From Microlunatus speluncae (GTDB lineage: Bacteria; Actinomycetota; Actinomycetes; Propionibacteriales; Propionibacteriaceae): 64,000 bases of DNA. Where the stretch lies: assembly GCF_009299835.1 (NCBI RefSeq), contig NZ_VKCZ01000002.1:164274-228273 (forward strand), read 5' to 3'. Position 1 is the first letter of the stretch; each line of letters starts with the position of its first letter. A model generated the notes under the pieces. The model was not told the origin of the DNA. It ran no database searches and was given only the letters and a program-made list of their open reading frames with translations. The translations under genes were made by a program, and so were the position numbers. Below, in pieces: positions 1 through 8,167 of the stretch.

Positions 1-1401
1 CTGGATCACCTCCTCCCGGCGCGCCGCGTCGAAGTCGACGTCGATGTCCGGCTCCTCGTCCCGGGTCGCGGAGAGGAACCGCTCGAACGGCAGCCCGAAC
101 TTGATCGGGTCGACGGCGGTGATCTTGAGCACGTAGCAGACCACCGAGTTGGCCGCCGATCCCCTGCCCTGGCAGAGAATTCCCTTGCTCCGCGCGTAAT
201 CCACCATGTCGTGCACGATCAGGAAATAGCCCTCGAAGCCCTTGCTCTCGATCACCGCCAGCTCCCGCTGCAGCCGCTCCTCCGCCTCGGCCCGGTTGTG
301 CCGATAGAGATCATCGGCGCCGTCGCTGGTCAGCTTGCGCAGCCAGGTGGTCGGCGTGTGGTCCTCGGCCACCATCTTCAGTTTCGGCAGCCGCGGCTTC
401 GCCGCCCGCAGGTCGAACGCGCACTCGGCGGCGAGCCGGACCGACTGCCGGACCGCCTCCGGGTGCCGGCGGAACTTCGTGATCATCTCCTCGCCGGAGC
501 GCAGGAACGCCGTCGGCGGCGGCAGCCAACCGTCCATCGCGGCCAGATCACGGCGCGCCCGGACCGCCGCCATCGCCGTCGCCAGGCGATACTCGCCGGG
601 CGTGGCGTAGTGCACGTTGTTGGTGGCGACGACCGGCAGCCCGCGATCGGCAGCGAGCTCGACCAGCCGGTCGTTGATCATCGAGTCGTCCGGTTGATCA
701 TGGTCGAACAGCTCCACCACCACGTTGTCGGCGCCGAGCAGGGCGACCAGCCGGTCCAGCTCCGCGCCGGCGGCCGTCGCTCCACCACCACCGGTCAGGG
801 CGCGCCGGACCGGGCCCTTCCGGCAGCCGGTCAGCACCGCCCAGTGATCACGGCCGAGCCCGGCCAGCTCCTCCGGATCGTGCACCGGGTGGCCCTTCTC
901 CGCGGTGCGCAGATGGGCCTCGGTCATCGCCGCGGAGAGCCGGTGATAACCCTCGACGCCGCGCGCGAGCACGACCAGGTGCGAACCGGCCGGGTCCGCG
1001 ACCCCGACCTGGGCCTCGGGCAGGTCCAGGGTCAGCTCCGCGCCGTAGACCGTACGGAGTCCGTACTCCGCCGCCGACTCGGCGATCCGGGGCGCGGCGT
1101 AGAAGCCGTCGTGGTCGGTGATCGCCAAGGCCTCCAGCCCGAGCCCGACCGCCGTGGCCACCAGTTTCTCTGCATCGGACGCGCCGTCCAGGAAGCTGAA
1201 ATTGCTGTGACAGTGCAGTTCCGCATACGGCACCACCGGCCCGTCCGGGCGACGGACCTCCTCCCACGACCGGTGCTTCCTCTTCTTCGTCCAGCCCGGC
1301 GCCGAGTCCGTCTCCGGATTCGCACCGGGATGCGGCTCCGGCCGGCCGGACAGCTTCCGCTCCAGCTCGGACCAAGGAATATCCGGATTATGCCAACCCA
1401 T
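1..1401 (-). CDS. dnaE2: Error-prone DNA polymerase III alpha subunit DnaE2 (partial, N-terminal 467 residues)
   Basis: C-family replicative-type polymerase used for damage-induced translesion synthesis together with ImuA' and ImuB. The frame is open from the ATG at 1401 to the window edge. The start reads [14 protein letters not shown], typical of DnaE2. The PHP domain begins near residue 60 ([13 protein letters not shown]). GRGSAANS lies near residues 408-416 and the catalytic aspartate motif PDIDVDF at about 451-457, so the palm is intact as far as visible. The C-terminal half (fingers, HhH, OB fold) lies outside the window. It is downstream of imuB on the same strand but separated by about 700 bases of repeat-rich non-coding DNA, so it may need its own promoter. 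Confidence 0.95.
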   Translation of the reverse strand, partial: MGWHNPDIPWSELERKLSGRPEPHPGANPETDSAPGWTKKRKHRSWEEVRRPDGPVVPYAELHCHSNFSFLDGASDAEKLVATAVGLGLEALAITDHDGFYAAPRIAESAAEYGLRTVYGAELTLDLPEAQVGVADPAGSHLVVLARGVEGYHRLSAAMTEAHLRTAEKGHPVHDPEELAGLGRDHWAVLTGCRKGPVRRALTGGGGATAAGAELDRLVALLGADNVVVELFDHDQPDDSMINDRLVELAADRGLPVVATNNVHYATPGEYRLATAMAAVRARRDLAAMDGWLPPPTAFLRSGEEMITKFRRHPEAVRQSVRLAAECAFDLRAAKPRLPKLKMVAEDHTPTTWLRKLTSDGADDLYRHNRAEAEERLQRELAVIESKGFEGYFLIVHDMVDYARSKGILCQGRGSAANSVVCYVLKITAVDPIKFGLPFERFLSATRDEEPDIDVDFDAARREEVIQ

Positions 1402-1417
1402 GGCGGCGCCTCTCCAT

Positions 1418-1724
1418 CCTCGGGCCCCCGAAAACCCTCCAGGCTCCTCTGTGGACCGGACCTGGATCTCCGACCTCGCCCAACCTTGGTCTGATCATTT
1501 GTGGTCCGGGCGGGCGGTTCCGGGGTCTGTGCGCGGGCAACCATCCGCCCGCGATGATCTTGGGTGCCGCTGCCGCTGTCTTGGCGTCGCGGGCTCCCGC
1601 CAGGCCCGTCCACGCCCGCGCACAGACCCCGGAACCGCCCGCCCTCGTGGTGCTTCGGCTGGGTTGTTCGTGATCCTGATCCGCGCCCGGGTGCGGAGCC
1701 TGGAGGGTTTTCGGGGGCCCGAGG
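1418..1724. repeat. Nested inverted-repeat element (two perfect 30-bp arm pairs)
   Basis: The outer arms at 1418-1447 and 1695-1724 are exact reverse complements (arm begins CCTCGGGCCCCCG). The inner arms at 1508-1537 and 1615-1644 are also exact reverse complements (arm begins GGGCGGGCGGTTCC). The spacers are 60 bases (left), 77 bases (centre) and 50 bases (right). No reading frame resembles a transposase. It could be one non-autonomous MITE-like element inserted into another. I see no obvious target duplication. Confidence 0.8.
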
Positions 1725-1970
1725 CTGGCTCGGCGGGGGAACCGCCATGCCGCCTCCTGGTGGTTGGTTCCTGCGTCACGGCGGCTTTGGTGCCGCGCAC
1801 TTCCTGCGGGCTTGGTCCTGATCGCCGAGTGGGACGGAAACGACGTCTCCGGAGCGGATCTGGGTCGTTTTCGTCACACTCGACGCGCTCCTCCGGACTC
1901 AACCTCGCTCGCATCGCCAGACCTCCCCCGGGGCCCGATAGCTGCCGAACCCTCTTGACCGGGGTCGGGG

Positions 1971-2012
1971 TCAAGGCTGGCCGGAGGCCACCCCGAAGGG
2001 GCTTGGCCTTGA
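1971..2012. other. Predicted three-way-junction fold (possible structured RNA)
   Basis: A closing helix TCAAGGC (1971-1977) with GCCTTGA (2006-2012) encloses two hairpins: TGGCC-GGA-GGCCA (1978-1990) and CCCC-GAA-GGGG (1991-2001). A further hairpin TTGACC/GGTCAA lies just upstream (1955-1974) and competes with the closing helix. The fold holds on both strands. It may be a processed 3' end of the imu transcript or simply repeat DNA. Confidence 0.35.
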
Positions 2013-2095
2013 GGCCGATCCCGGGCAAGACCACAATCCGAAGCGGGCCCAGGGACGCCGCCCGCCACTCCCGAGTCCTGCCAGGGCACGGATGA

Positions 2096-3730
2096 TCATT
2101 CATAGCTCGCCTCGGCGTACCAGCGGTCGCGGTCCAGGACGAGGAGCCAGGCGGTGCCGTCTTCGCCGACCATCTGGAACCGGGCGATCTTGTGGGCCTT
2201 CGCGGGGTCCCACCACAGCTCGTAGATGGGCCAGGGGCCGGCCCAGGCTTGGATCTCCTGGGTCTCGGGCTTCCTGGTCCGGCGCGGGTCGGAGTCGGGG
2301 TCGGGGTGGGTGGCGAAGGTGGTCGGTTCGGCGGTGATCAGGCCGCGGTCGGTGAGGCCGACCGGGCGGCCGGTGGAGTCGTACACCATCGCCGGGCGGC
2401 GGGTGGCGAAGACCCGGGTCGGGGCGGGGGGCGGGATGCTGCCGGGCCAGGGCAGCTCGGCGGGACGGCGGCCGACCGGCTGCTCGCCCCAGGGCGTGGT
2501 CGATTGCCGGGCCGCCGGGCCGCGGCCGCCCTGCAGCCCGACCGCCAGCACTCCCTCGGGGCCGAGCATGCTCTGCAGCCGGGCGATGCCGCGCTCGATC
2601 CGTTCGTCCGGCGCGCTGCCCCACAGCCCCTCGCCCTGATCGCTGAGCGGCTCGATGCCGTCCGGGATCAGCCGGACCTCGATCACCGGCGCCGGCGCCG
2701 GATCGGCCTGCAGTTGCCAGCGGACCCGGTCGATCAGATCGGCCGAGCCGAACCAGCGGGGATGGGCCCAGCGCCGGACCCCGACCCAGCCGTCCACCGG
2801 TCCGTGTTCGCCGTAGGTCGGCTCGGCCTCGACCTCGATCCGGACCGTGGTGCAGACCAGCCCGTGCCGGGCCAGCTCGCCGACGAAGGAGTCGGCGGTC
2901 TGCCGGATGCTGAACCCGATCGTCTCGATCGAGGTCAGCCCCGGCTCGAATGGACAACTCCGGGTGAACTCGAGCGGCGGGATCCGGCTGGCCAGCAGGC
3001 CGACGTCGGCGCCGCCGGCCAGCCGGTGCAGCCGCGCACCGGGCCGGCCGAACCGGGTCAGCACGTCCCGGGCGGACAGGCCGGCGAACGCGCCGAGGGT
3101 CTTGATCCCCAGCCGGGCCAGCAGGCTGACCAGCTCGGGCTCGCCCAGCATCCGGATCGGCAGCGGCGCCAGGAACTGGGCCGAGCCGCCCGGCGGCACC
3201 GCCTGATGCGCCTGCTGATCGGCCAGCCGAGCCGCCTGCTCGGCCGCGAACACCCCGTCGGCGATACCGATCCGGCAGTCCCAGACGCCGGTCCCGACCA
3301 GGTGTTCGGCGATCACGGCGGCCGCCTCGGTCTCGCCGCCGTAGTAGCGGCTCGGCACCCGCACCGCACACCGGCCCGGGACGATCGGCATCACCCCGGG
3401 CGTGACCTGCTCCATCGCCGACAGCACCGACCCGAAGACCCGAAGATCACGATCCGGCTGATCATCGAGCACGATCAGCTCGGGGCAGCGCCCGACCGCA
3501 TCCCGGCGGCGCAGCCCGACCCGGACCCCCTCGTCCCGGGCGGTCGCCGAGCAGGCGGTCACCTCGCCGCGGGTGATCACGGCGATCGGCGCGTCCGGGA
3601 CCAGCTCCTGCTCCGTCCGGGCGGCGACGATCGGCCAGTCCGGGCACCACACCACCATCACCCGGTCCTCTGCGACCGGACCGCCACCGACCTGGGCCGC
3701 ACCGGGCGGGGCTGCAGCGGGCGGGGCCAT
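2096..3730 (-). CDS. imuB: ImuB, Y-family polymerase-like mutasome adaptor
   Basis: 544 residues. A Y-family (DinB/UmuC-like) fold beginning at MVVWCPDWP near residue 25, which in this family lacks the catalytic acidic residues. The protein bridges DnaE2, ImuA' and the beta clamp during translesion synthesis. The palm and HhH region (LARLGIKTLGAFAGLSARDVLTR) is followed by a little-finger domain and an extended C-terminus ending WYAEASYE, characteristic of ImuB. The 25 residues before MVVW are Ala/Pro-rich and could be a mis-start, but the ATG at 3730 sits 1 base after the imuA' stop, consistent with translational coupling. Confidence 0.92.
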   Translation of the reverse strand: MAPPAAAPPGAAQVGGGPVAEDRVMVVWCPDWPIVAARTEQELVPDAPIAVITRGEVTACSATARDEGVRVGLRRRDAVGRCPELIVLDDQPDRDLRVFGSVLSAMEQVTPGVMPIVPGRCAVRVPSRYYGGETEAAAVIAEHLVGTGVWDCRIGIADGVFAAEQAARLADQQAHQAVPPGGSAQFLAPLPIRMLGEPELVSLLARLGIKTLGAFAGLSARDVLTRFGRPGARLHRLAGGADVGLLASRIPPLEFTRSCPFEPGLTSIETIGFSIRQTADSFVGELARHGLVCTTVRIEVEAEPTYGEHGPVDGWVGVRRWAHPRWFGSADLIDRVRWQLQADPAPAPVIEVRLIPDGIEPLSDQGEGLWGSAPDERIERGIARLQSMLGPEGVLAVGLQGGRGPAARQSTTPWGEQPVGRRPAELPWPGSIPPPAPTRVFATRRPAMVYDSTGRPVGLTDRGLITAEPTTFATHPDPDSDPRRTRKPETQEIQAWAGPWPIYELWWDPAKAHKIARFQMVGEDGTAWLLVLDRDRWYAEASYE

Positions 3731-3731
3731 C

Positions 3732-4430
3732 TCAGACCGCCTCGGCGACGAAGCGGTCCGGCCGTTCGGTGATCACCGGATCCGCCGTGTCGACCCGCTG
3801 ATCGGGCCCGGGCAGCCAGAGGGAGAGCCGGCCGGACGGGCGCCCCGAGCGGCGGACCGACACCACGGCCCGGCGGCCGGTGATCCGGCCGTGGCCGCGG
3901 CCCAGCCCGTCCCAGCAGGAGGACTCGATGGAGAGCCGGGCATCGCAGCGCGGCCAGTCGCCCCAGGAGATCAACATCGCGTCCCGCTGCCGCAGCCTGG
4001 TCCGCAGCCGGGCCGCCTGATGCTCGGTCACCCGGCCCGGCCGGACCATGATCACCGAGACGATCTCGGTCAGTGCGGCGACGACGTCCGGCCAGCGCTC
4101 GCCCGGCTCCGGCACCGCGATGGTCCGGCTCAGGTCGACCCCGAAGCCGGCCGCCGCCGCCAGCCCGAAGTCCGCCGCGCCGATCACCGCCACCCATTCC
4201 CCGGCCTGGGACGGCGCCGCCAGCAGGGTCATCGCCAGGCTCGGGCTGTCCACCGCGTACGCCCCGCCGGTCCGCGGAGTGAACAGCGGCGCGAGCGGAG
4301 CGACCACCGGCAGCGCCCGGGTGGCGGCGCTGCCCTGCATCCGCAGCACCCGCTCCTGCAGCTCACGGATCCGGCTCCCCCGGGCCTCGGCCGGGAGCCG
4401 GCGCGTGGCGGACAGCCGAGCGACACTCAT
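3732..4430 (-). CDS. imuA': ImuA', RecA-like SOS mutagenesis protein
   Basis: 232 residues from ATG 4430 (MSVARLSATRRLPAE); a GTG at 4448 would add six residues (MFDYEA) but falls inside the SOS box. It resembles actinobacterial ImuA', a RecA-fold protein that helps recruit ImuB/DnaE2 to damage. A central segment (PSQAGEWVAVIGAADFGLAAAAGFGVDLSRT) resembles the RecA-like core without an intact Walker A. The C-terminus carries a basic and acidic tail. First gene of the SOS-inducible imuA'-imuB unit. Start choice is uncertain because neither candidate has a clear Shine-Dalgarno; a leaderless transcript is possible. Confidence 0.85.
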   Translation of the reverse strand: MSVARLSATRRLPAEARGSRIRELQERVLRMQGSAATRALPVVAPLAPLFTPRTGGAYAVDSPSLAMTLLAAPSQAGEWVAVIGAADFGLAAAAGFGVDLSRTIAVPEPGERWPDVVAALTEIVSVIMVRPGRVTEHQAARLRTRLRQRDAMLISWGDWPRCDARLSIESSCWDGLGRGHGRITGRRAVVSVRRSGRPSGRLSLWLPGPDQRVDTADPVITERPDRFVAEAV

Positions 4431-4440
4431 GGCTTCATAA

Positions 4441-4456
4441 TCGAACACAAGTTCGA
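4441..4456 (-). promoter_or_regulatory. LexA (SOS) box upstream of imuA'
   Basis: TCGAACACAAGTTCGA matches the actinobacterial SOS box TCGAAC-N4-GTTCGA perfectly. It lies 10 bases upstream of the ATG at 4430, where it would block the imu promoter until LexA is cleaved. Confidence 0.9.
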
Positions 4457-4502
4457 TAGAGTCAATCCGGAGGTCGTCGCCGCGGAGACGGGAGGTGCGG
4501 GA

Positions 4503-5312
4503 TCAATCCATCGATTCACCCGGAGTGTAGGGGTTGTCGAGGCGCTCACCGGCCGACTGGCCACCGTCGACCGGCAGCGTCACTCCGGTCACGTAGGACG
4601 CCGCGTCCGAACACAGCCACAGCACGGCGGACGCGATATCAGCGGTCGTCCCCACCCGGCCGATCGGTACGGCCGACGCCGCACCTTCCTGAGCCGACGG
4701 GCCGGCCGCCACCAGGTGCTCGGTCAGGATCGGGCCGGGCGCGATCACGTTCACCCTGACCCCGAACGGCGCGTAGTCGAGCGCCGCGGCGCGGGTCAGG
4801 CCGATCACGCCCGCCTTGCCGGCGACGTAGGAGGAGAGGTGACTGACTCCGCCGACCCCGGCGGTCGAGGCGAAGTTGACGACGGCACCGCCGCCGGAAT
4901 CGATCATGGCCGGGATCTGGTGCCTCATCCCGAGAAAGGTTCCGTTCACGTTGACGTCGACGGCGTGCCGGAACTGATCCGGATCGAGGTCGGCCAGCAG
5001 TTGCGGCGGCGGCCCCTCGGACGCGTTGTTGACCGCGGCGTCCAGCCGGCCGAACGCCGTCATCGCCTCCGCCACGGCCGCCCGGCCCGACTCGTCGTCG
5101 GTCACGTCGCCGACCACTGCCCGGACCCGGCCGCCCTGGGCGGTGATCCGGTCGGCGACCGCGGCCAGCACGCTCTCCCGCCGGGCCATGATCACCACGG
5201 CGGCCCCGGCCGCGGCGAAGGCCTCGGCCAGCGCGGCCCCGATGCCCTGGCTGGCACCGGTGATCAGCGCCACCCGGTCGCTGTAGTCATAGGTCGTACG
5301 TCCTGCGCTCAC
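4503..5312 (-). CDS. SDR family oxidoreductase
   Basis: 269 residues from GTG 5312 (VSAGRTTYDYSDRVAL), chosen because AGGGGAGA sits a few bases upstream; an upstream ATG at 5348 has no such site. Classical short-chain dehydrogenase with TGASQGIG at residues 18-25 (NAD(P) binding), the NNAS motif, catalytic Ser and SSYVAGK (Tyr/Lys), and a C-terminal VTGVTLPVDGG typical of SDRs. Expected cytosolic NAD(P)-dependent alcohol/ketone oxidoreductase; the substrate cannot be read from sequence. It faces away from imuA' and has no clear operon partner. Confidence 0.88.
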   Translation of the reverse strand: MSAGRTTYDYSDRVALITGASQGIGAALAEAFAAAGAAVVIMARRESVLAAVADRITAQGGRVRAVVGDVTDDESGRAAVAEAMTAFGRLDAAVNNASEGPPPQLLADLDPDQFRHAVDVNVNGTFLGMRHQIPAMIDSGGGAVVNFASTAGVGGVSHLSSYVAGKAGVIGLTRAAALDYAPFGVRVNVIAPGPILTEHLVAAGPSAQEGAASAVPIGRVGTTADIASAVLWLCSDAASYVTGVTLPVDGGQSAGERLDNPYTPGESMD

Positions 5313-5419
5313 GTGATCTCCCCTGGCTTCGGCTCTCGTTGCCGCCACGGTGCCACGGCCGGCCCCGCTGCGCGTCGGCCGGGGAGCGCATCCCGACTAC
5401 GCCGTACGACGTAGTCGGC

Positions 5420-7003
5420 TCAGCCGAGCCGGGCGGCGAGCTGCGCCTCGTACAGCGATCCCGGGGCGAGCCCGCGCCGGTTGGCCCCCTCGATGTGACC
5501 GGCCGGATGCTCGAACGGCCCGTCGCCGGTGATCACGCCACGGCAGCCGATGGCGTAGTTCTGCCCGGTCGGCGGCCGCTGCACGACCAGCTTCTTCCCG
5601 GCCATGTCGCAGTTCCAGCCGACCGAGTGGACCGTGGCCCAACCGTGCCCGGTGCCGTAGTCGCCGCGGTTGTAGATGCCCAGCGTGATCGAGGTGGCCG
5701 GGGCGATCTCGCGGTGGTTGTCCCAGAGCATCCCCTGGCTCCACCGCCGGTGACCCTCCGAGGAGGCCAGACTGCCGGTCGCGGTGCCGCGCAGATAGAC
5801 CAGCCCGGAGGCGCTGCTGGTCCCGTTCGAGATGAAGGCGTGCCGGGCTTTCGTCGCGTGGCAGTCGGTGAACAGGATCTGCTGCGAGTAGCCCTCGTTG
5901 TTGAAGTTGTACCGCAGCCCGCCGGTGATCACCGACGCCGGATCCAGGGCACGGCAGTCGGCGACCGTGACCCGGGTGGTCTCGTTGGTCTCCACCCCGG
6001 CCTTGGCGAAGTGCAGGAAGGTGCAGCCGCGGACCCAGCCGTCCTGGAGCCCGCGGAGCCGGACCGCGACCCAGGCGTGATCCTCGTCGACATCGGGATC
6101 GCCGGCGAACTCGATCACGATCCGCAGGTCCTCCACCCCGCTCTCGGTGACCAGGCCGGCCCGGTCCCAGCGATGCAGCGACGAGGTCGCCAGCGACCGG
6201 TCCAGGTGGTTGTAGACCGGCACGTCGACGGTGATCGTGGAGCCCGACACGTCGGTGACGAACCGGTTGTACGTGATCGGCTGGCTGCCGACCGTCCACG
6301 GCTCGTCGACCCCGGTGGCACCCCCGTCGACCGCGGCCAGCCAGGCGGCCGTGCACGGGTGGACGATGATCACATTGTCCCCCGGCCGGTACGCCGACGG
6401 GTCGGCCACCGTGAAGCTGCGCTCGCCGCAGGGCACCAGGTCGGAGGTGAGCTCGGACCGGGTGCCGGCGACCTCACCGGCCCACCGGGTGGTCGCCCCA
6501 CTGCCGACGACCACGACGTCGCGGTGCTCCGGGGTGTTGCCGGTCGCCCGGATGATCGTGCTGTCGGCCGGATCGTCGCCGTCGCCGCTGCCGCGCAGCA
6601 CCACCCCGCTGTGCCGCACCCGCAGCGTCCCGGCGACCGGGTAGGTTCCGGCCGCCAGCAGCAGCGCGCCGCGATGTCCGTTCGGATCGAGCGGCCGGGC
6701 GCCGACGGCATCGATCGCCGCCTGCAGGTGCGCGGTGTTGTCGCCGGCCACCGGCTCGACCGTTGCCACGGTCGGCACCTCGGGCAGCTCGACCCCGCCG
6801 CCGCGGTAACCGGCGTGGCTGAAATCGGGGAGCTTGTTGCCGGACCGGTCGGCCCGATAGCTCAGCCGGCCGTCGGGCGCCTGCCGGACCAGCCGGGACT
6901 GCCAGCGCTCCGCCGCCGCGGCGGATTCGGCTCCCATGATCGACAACGCCGCCACTCCTCCGCCGCCCGCCAGCAGGCTCCGCCGACTCAGTTCGTACGC
7001 CAT
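5420..7003 (-). CDS. Tat-exported parallel beta-helix (pectate-lyase-fold) protein
   Basis: 527 residues from ATG 7003, with GGGGAGGT upstream. The N-terminus has a twin-arginine signal (SRRSLLAGGG at 6-15, cleavage near SAAAA). The body shows pectate-lyase-superfamily features: DNTAHLQAAIDAVGA, then GALLLAAGTYPVAGTLRV and VVLRGSGDG, followed by repeated beta-helix coils. This architecture is common in polysaccharide lyases and glycoside hydrolases secreted to attack plant or microbial polymers; the exact substrate is unknown. A LacI-type palindrome at 7068-7081 upstream suggests sugar-dependent control. A longer in-frame extension upstream is antisense to the next gene and was rejected. Confidence 0.8.
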   Translation of the reverse strand: MAYELSRRSLLAGGGGVAALSIMGAESAAAAERWQSRLVRQAPDGRLSYRADRSGNKLPDFSHAGYRGGGVELPEVPTVATVEPVAGDNTAHLQAAIDAVGARPLDPNGHRGALLLAAGTYPVAGTLRVRHSGVVLRGSGDGDDPADSTIIRATGNTPEHRDVVVVGSGATTRWAGEVAGTRSELTSDLVPCGERSFTVADPSAYRPGDNVIIVHPCTAAWLAAVDGGATGVDEPWTVGSQPITYNRFVTDVSGSTITVDVPVYNHLDRSLATSSLHRWDRAGLVTESGVEDLRIVIEFAGDPDVDEDHAWVAVRLRGLQDGWVRGCTFLHFAKAGVETNETTRVTVADCRALDPASVITGGLRYNFNNEGYSQQILFTDCHATKARHAFISNGTSSASGLVYLRGTATGSLASSEGHRRWSQGMLWDNHREIAPATSITLGIYNRGDYGTGHGWATVHSVGWNCDMAGKKLVVQRPPTGQNYAIGCRGVITGDGPFEHPAGHIEGANRRGLAPGSLYEAQLAARLG

Positions 7004-7067
7004 GACAAACCTCCCCTTCGAGGTCGATGCCGGAATGCTCCACAGTCTGGGAACCAGGACCCGCCAG

Positions 7068-7081
7068 GGCAAGCGCTTGCC
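7068..7081. promoter_or_regulatory. Candidate LacI-family operator
   Basis: GGCAAGCGCTTGCC is a perfect 14-base palindrome with the central CG and flanking AAGCGCTT that LacI-family repressors of carbohydrate genes commonly recognise. It lies between the divergent starts of the secreted beta-helix protein (7003) and the COG0523 GTPase (7121). I favour control of the former. Confidence 0.5.
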
Positions 7082-7120
7082 GCGAGTTTCCATCCGGAGA
7101 GGTGCGGCTAGGGTGGGCCG

Positions 7121-8167
7121 GTGCCACGGCCTCCGATCCCGATCATCGTGCTCGCCGGTTTCCTCGGCTCGGGCAAGACCACCGTGCTGAACCACCTGCT
7201 GCGCAACAGCCTCGACGTCCGGATCGGCGTGGTGGTGAACGACTTCGGCGCGATCAACATCGACGCCATGCTGATCGCCGGCCAGACCGACAGCATGATC
7301 ACCACCAGCGGCGGCTGTCTGTGCTGCGTCTCCGACGGCGGCGAGATCGCCGGCATGCTCGATCAGCTGGCCGCGCCGGCCGCGGACATCGACGTGATCG
7401 TGATCGAGGCGAGCGGGATCGCCGAGCCGGGGGCGATGGTGCAGCTCGTGTTCCAGGCCCTGGACGCGCGGATGGCGTACGGCGGGCTGCTGGAGGTGGT
7501 CGACGCCGAGGCGTTCCCGGCCAGCCGGATCGAGCATCCGGAGCTGGAGCGGCACGTCGAGGTCGCCGACCTGGTGATCATCAACAAGATCGACCGGATC
7601 GACGAGGCAGAACGGATCCTCCGGCAGCAACAGGTCCGCGAGCTCAATCCGGTGGCGCCGATCGTCGGCACCGTCGAGGGCCGGATCGACCCGGCGCTGC
7701 TGTACGAGCTCAAGGTCCGGCCGAACCACCAGCCGACATTGGCCGAGGCCGACCATGATCACGATCATGGTCACAATGACCATGATCATCTGCATGATCG
7801 GTTCGAATCGCTGAGCTTCAGCACCGAGCAGGAATTGCACCCGCGCCGGCTGATGGCGCTGCTCGACGACGACCTGACCGGCGTGTTCCGGATCAAGGGG
7901 CTGGCCCGGTTCGCCGTGCCCGGGCACCGGCCGCGGTACGCGATCGGCAAGGTCGGCCCGTCCCTTCGGCTCGATCCCGAGCGCCGCCCGTCGGGCGACC
8001 CGAGCAGCCAGCTCGTGCTGATCGGCTCCGGGCTGGACCCCGTACGACTGAACGCCGAACTCGAGGCCTGCATCGCGACCGCGGACGAGGCCGCCGCCCT
8101 GACCGAGGACGATCTGATGGGCGTGCTCCGCTTCACCGGTCAACTCCAGGAGCAGGACCCGACGTGA
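7121..8167 (+). CDS. COG0523 (CobW-like) metallochaperone GTPase
   Basis: 348 residues from GTG 7121. G3E-family P-loop GTPase: Walker A GFLGSGKT at 13-20, the metal-binding CLCC motif at 66-69 (CXCC of COG0523), and NKID at 155-158 for guanine specificity. A His/Asp-rich metal-binding stretch at about 211-226 precedes the CobW C-terminal domain. Such proteins insert or deliver Zn, Co or Ni to client proteins. Its stop overlaps the start of the mraY-like gene (GTGA), so the two are probably translationally coupled. The metal is unknown; the His-rich loop would fit Zn. Confidence 0.92.
   Translation: MPRPPIPIIVLAGFLGSGKTTVLNHLLRNSLDVRIGVVVNDFGAINIDAMLIAGQTDSMITTSGGCLCCVSDGGEIAGMLDQLAAPAADIDVIVIEASGIAEPGAMVQLVFQALDARMAYGGLLEVVDAEAFPASRIEHPELERHVEVADLVIINKIDRIDEAERILRQQQVRELNPVAPIVGTVEGRIDPALLYELKVRPNHQPTLAEADHDHDHGHNDHDHLHDRFESLSFSTEQELHPRRLMALLDDDLTGVFRIKGLARFAVPGHRPRYAIGKVGPSLRLDPERRPSGDPSSQLVLIGSGLDPVRLNAELEACIATADEAAALTEDDLMGVLRFTGQLQEQDPT

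Larger units (their letters stand above)
1402..2095. other. Gene-free 694-base spacer between imuB and dnaE2
   Basis: No convincing gene on either strand. Short open frames here lack ribosome binding sites and have arginine/proline-rich translations typical of GC-rich non-coding DNA. The spacer holds two nested pairs of perfect 30-base inverted repeats (1418-1724) and, further on, a compact region able to fold as a three-way junction (1971-2012). Confidence 0.75.

Noticed and set aside
1415..1727. Replication origin or insertion sequence at the nested inverted repeats
   Set aside because: No DnaA boxes, no AT-rich unwinding region, and no transposase or target duplication.
2192..3772. Long + strand frame opposite imuB
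   Set aside because: Pro/Asp/Arg/Gln-rich translation without family features; imuB on the other strand is clearly real.
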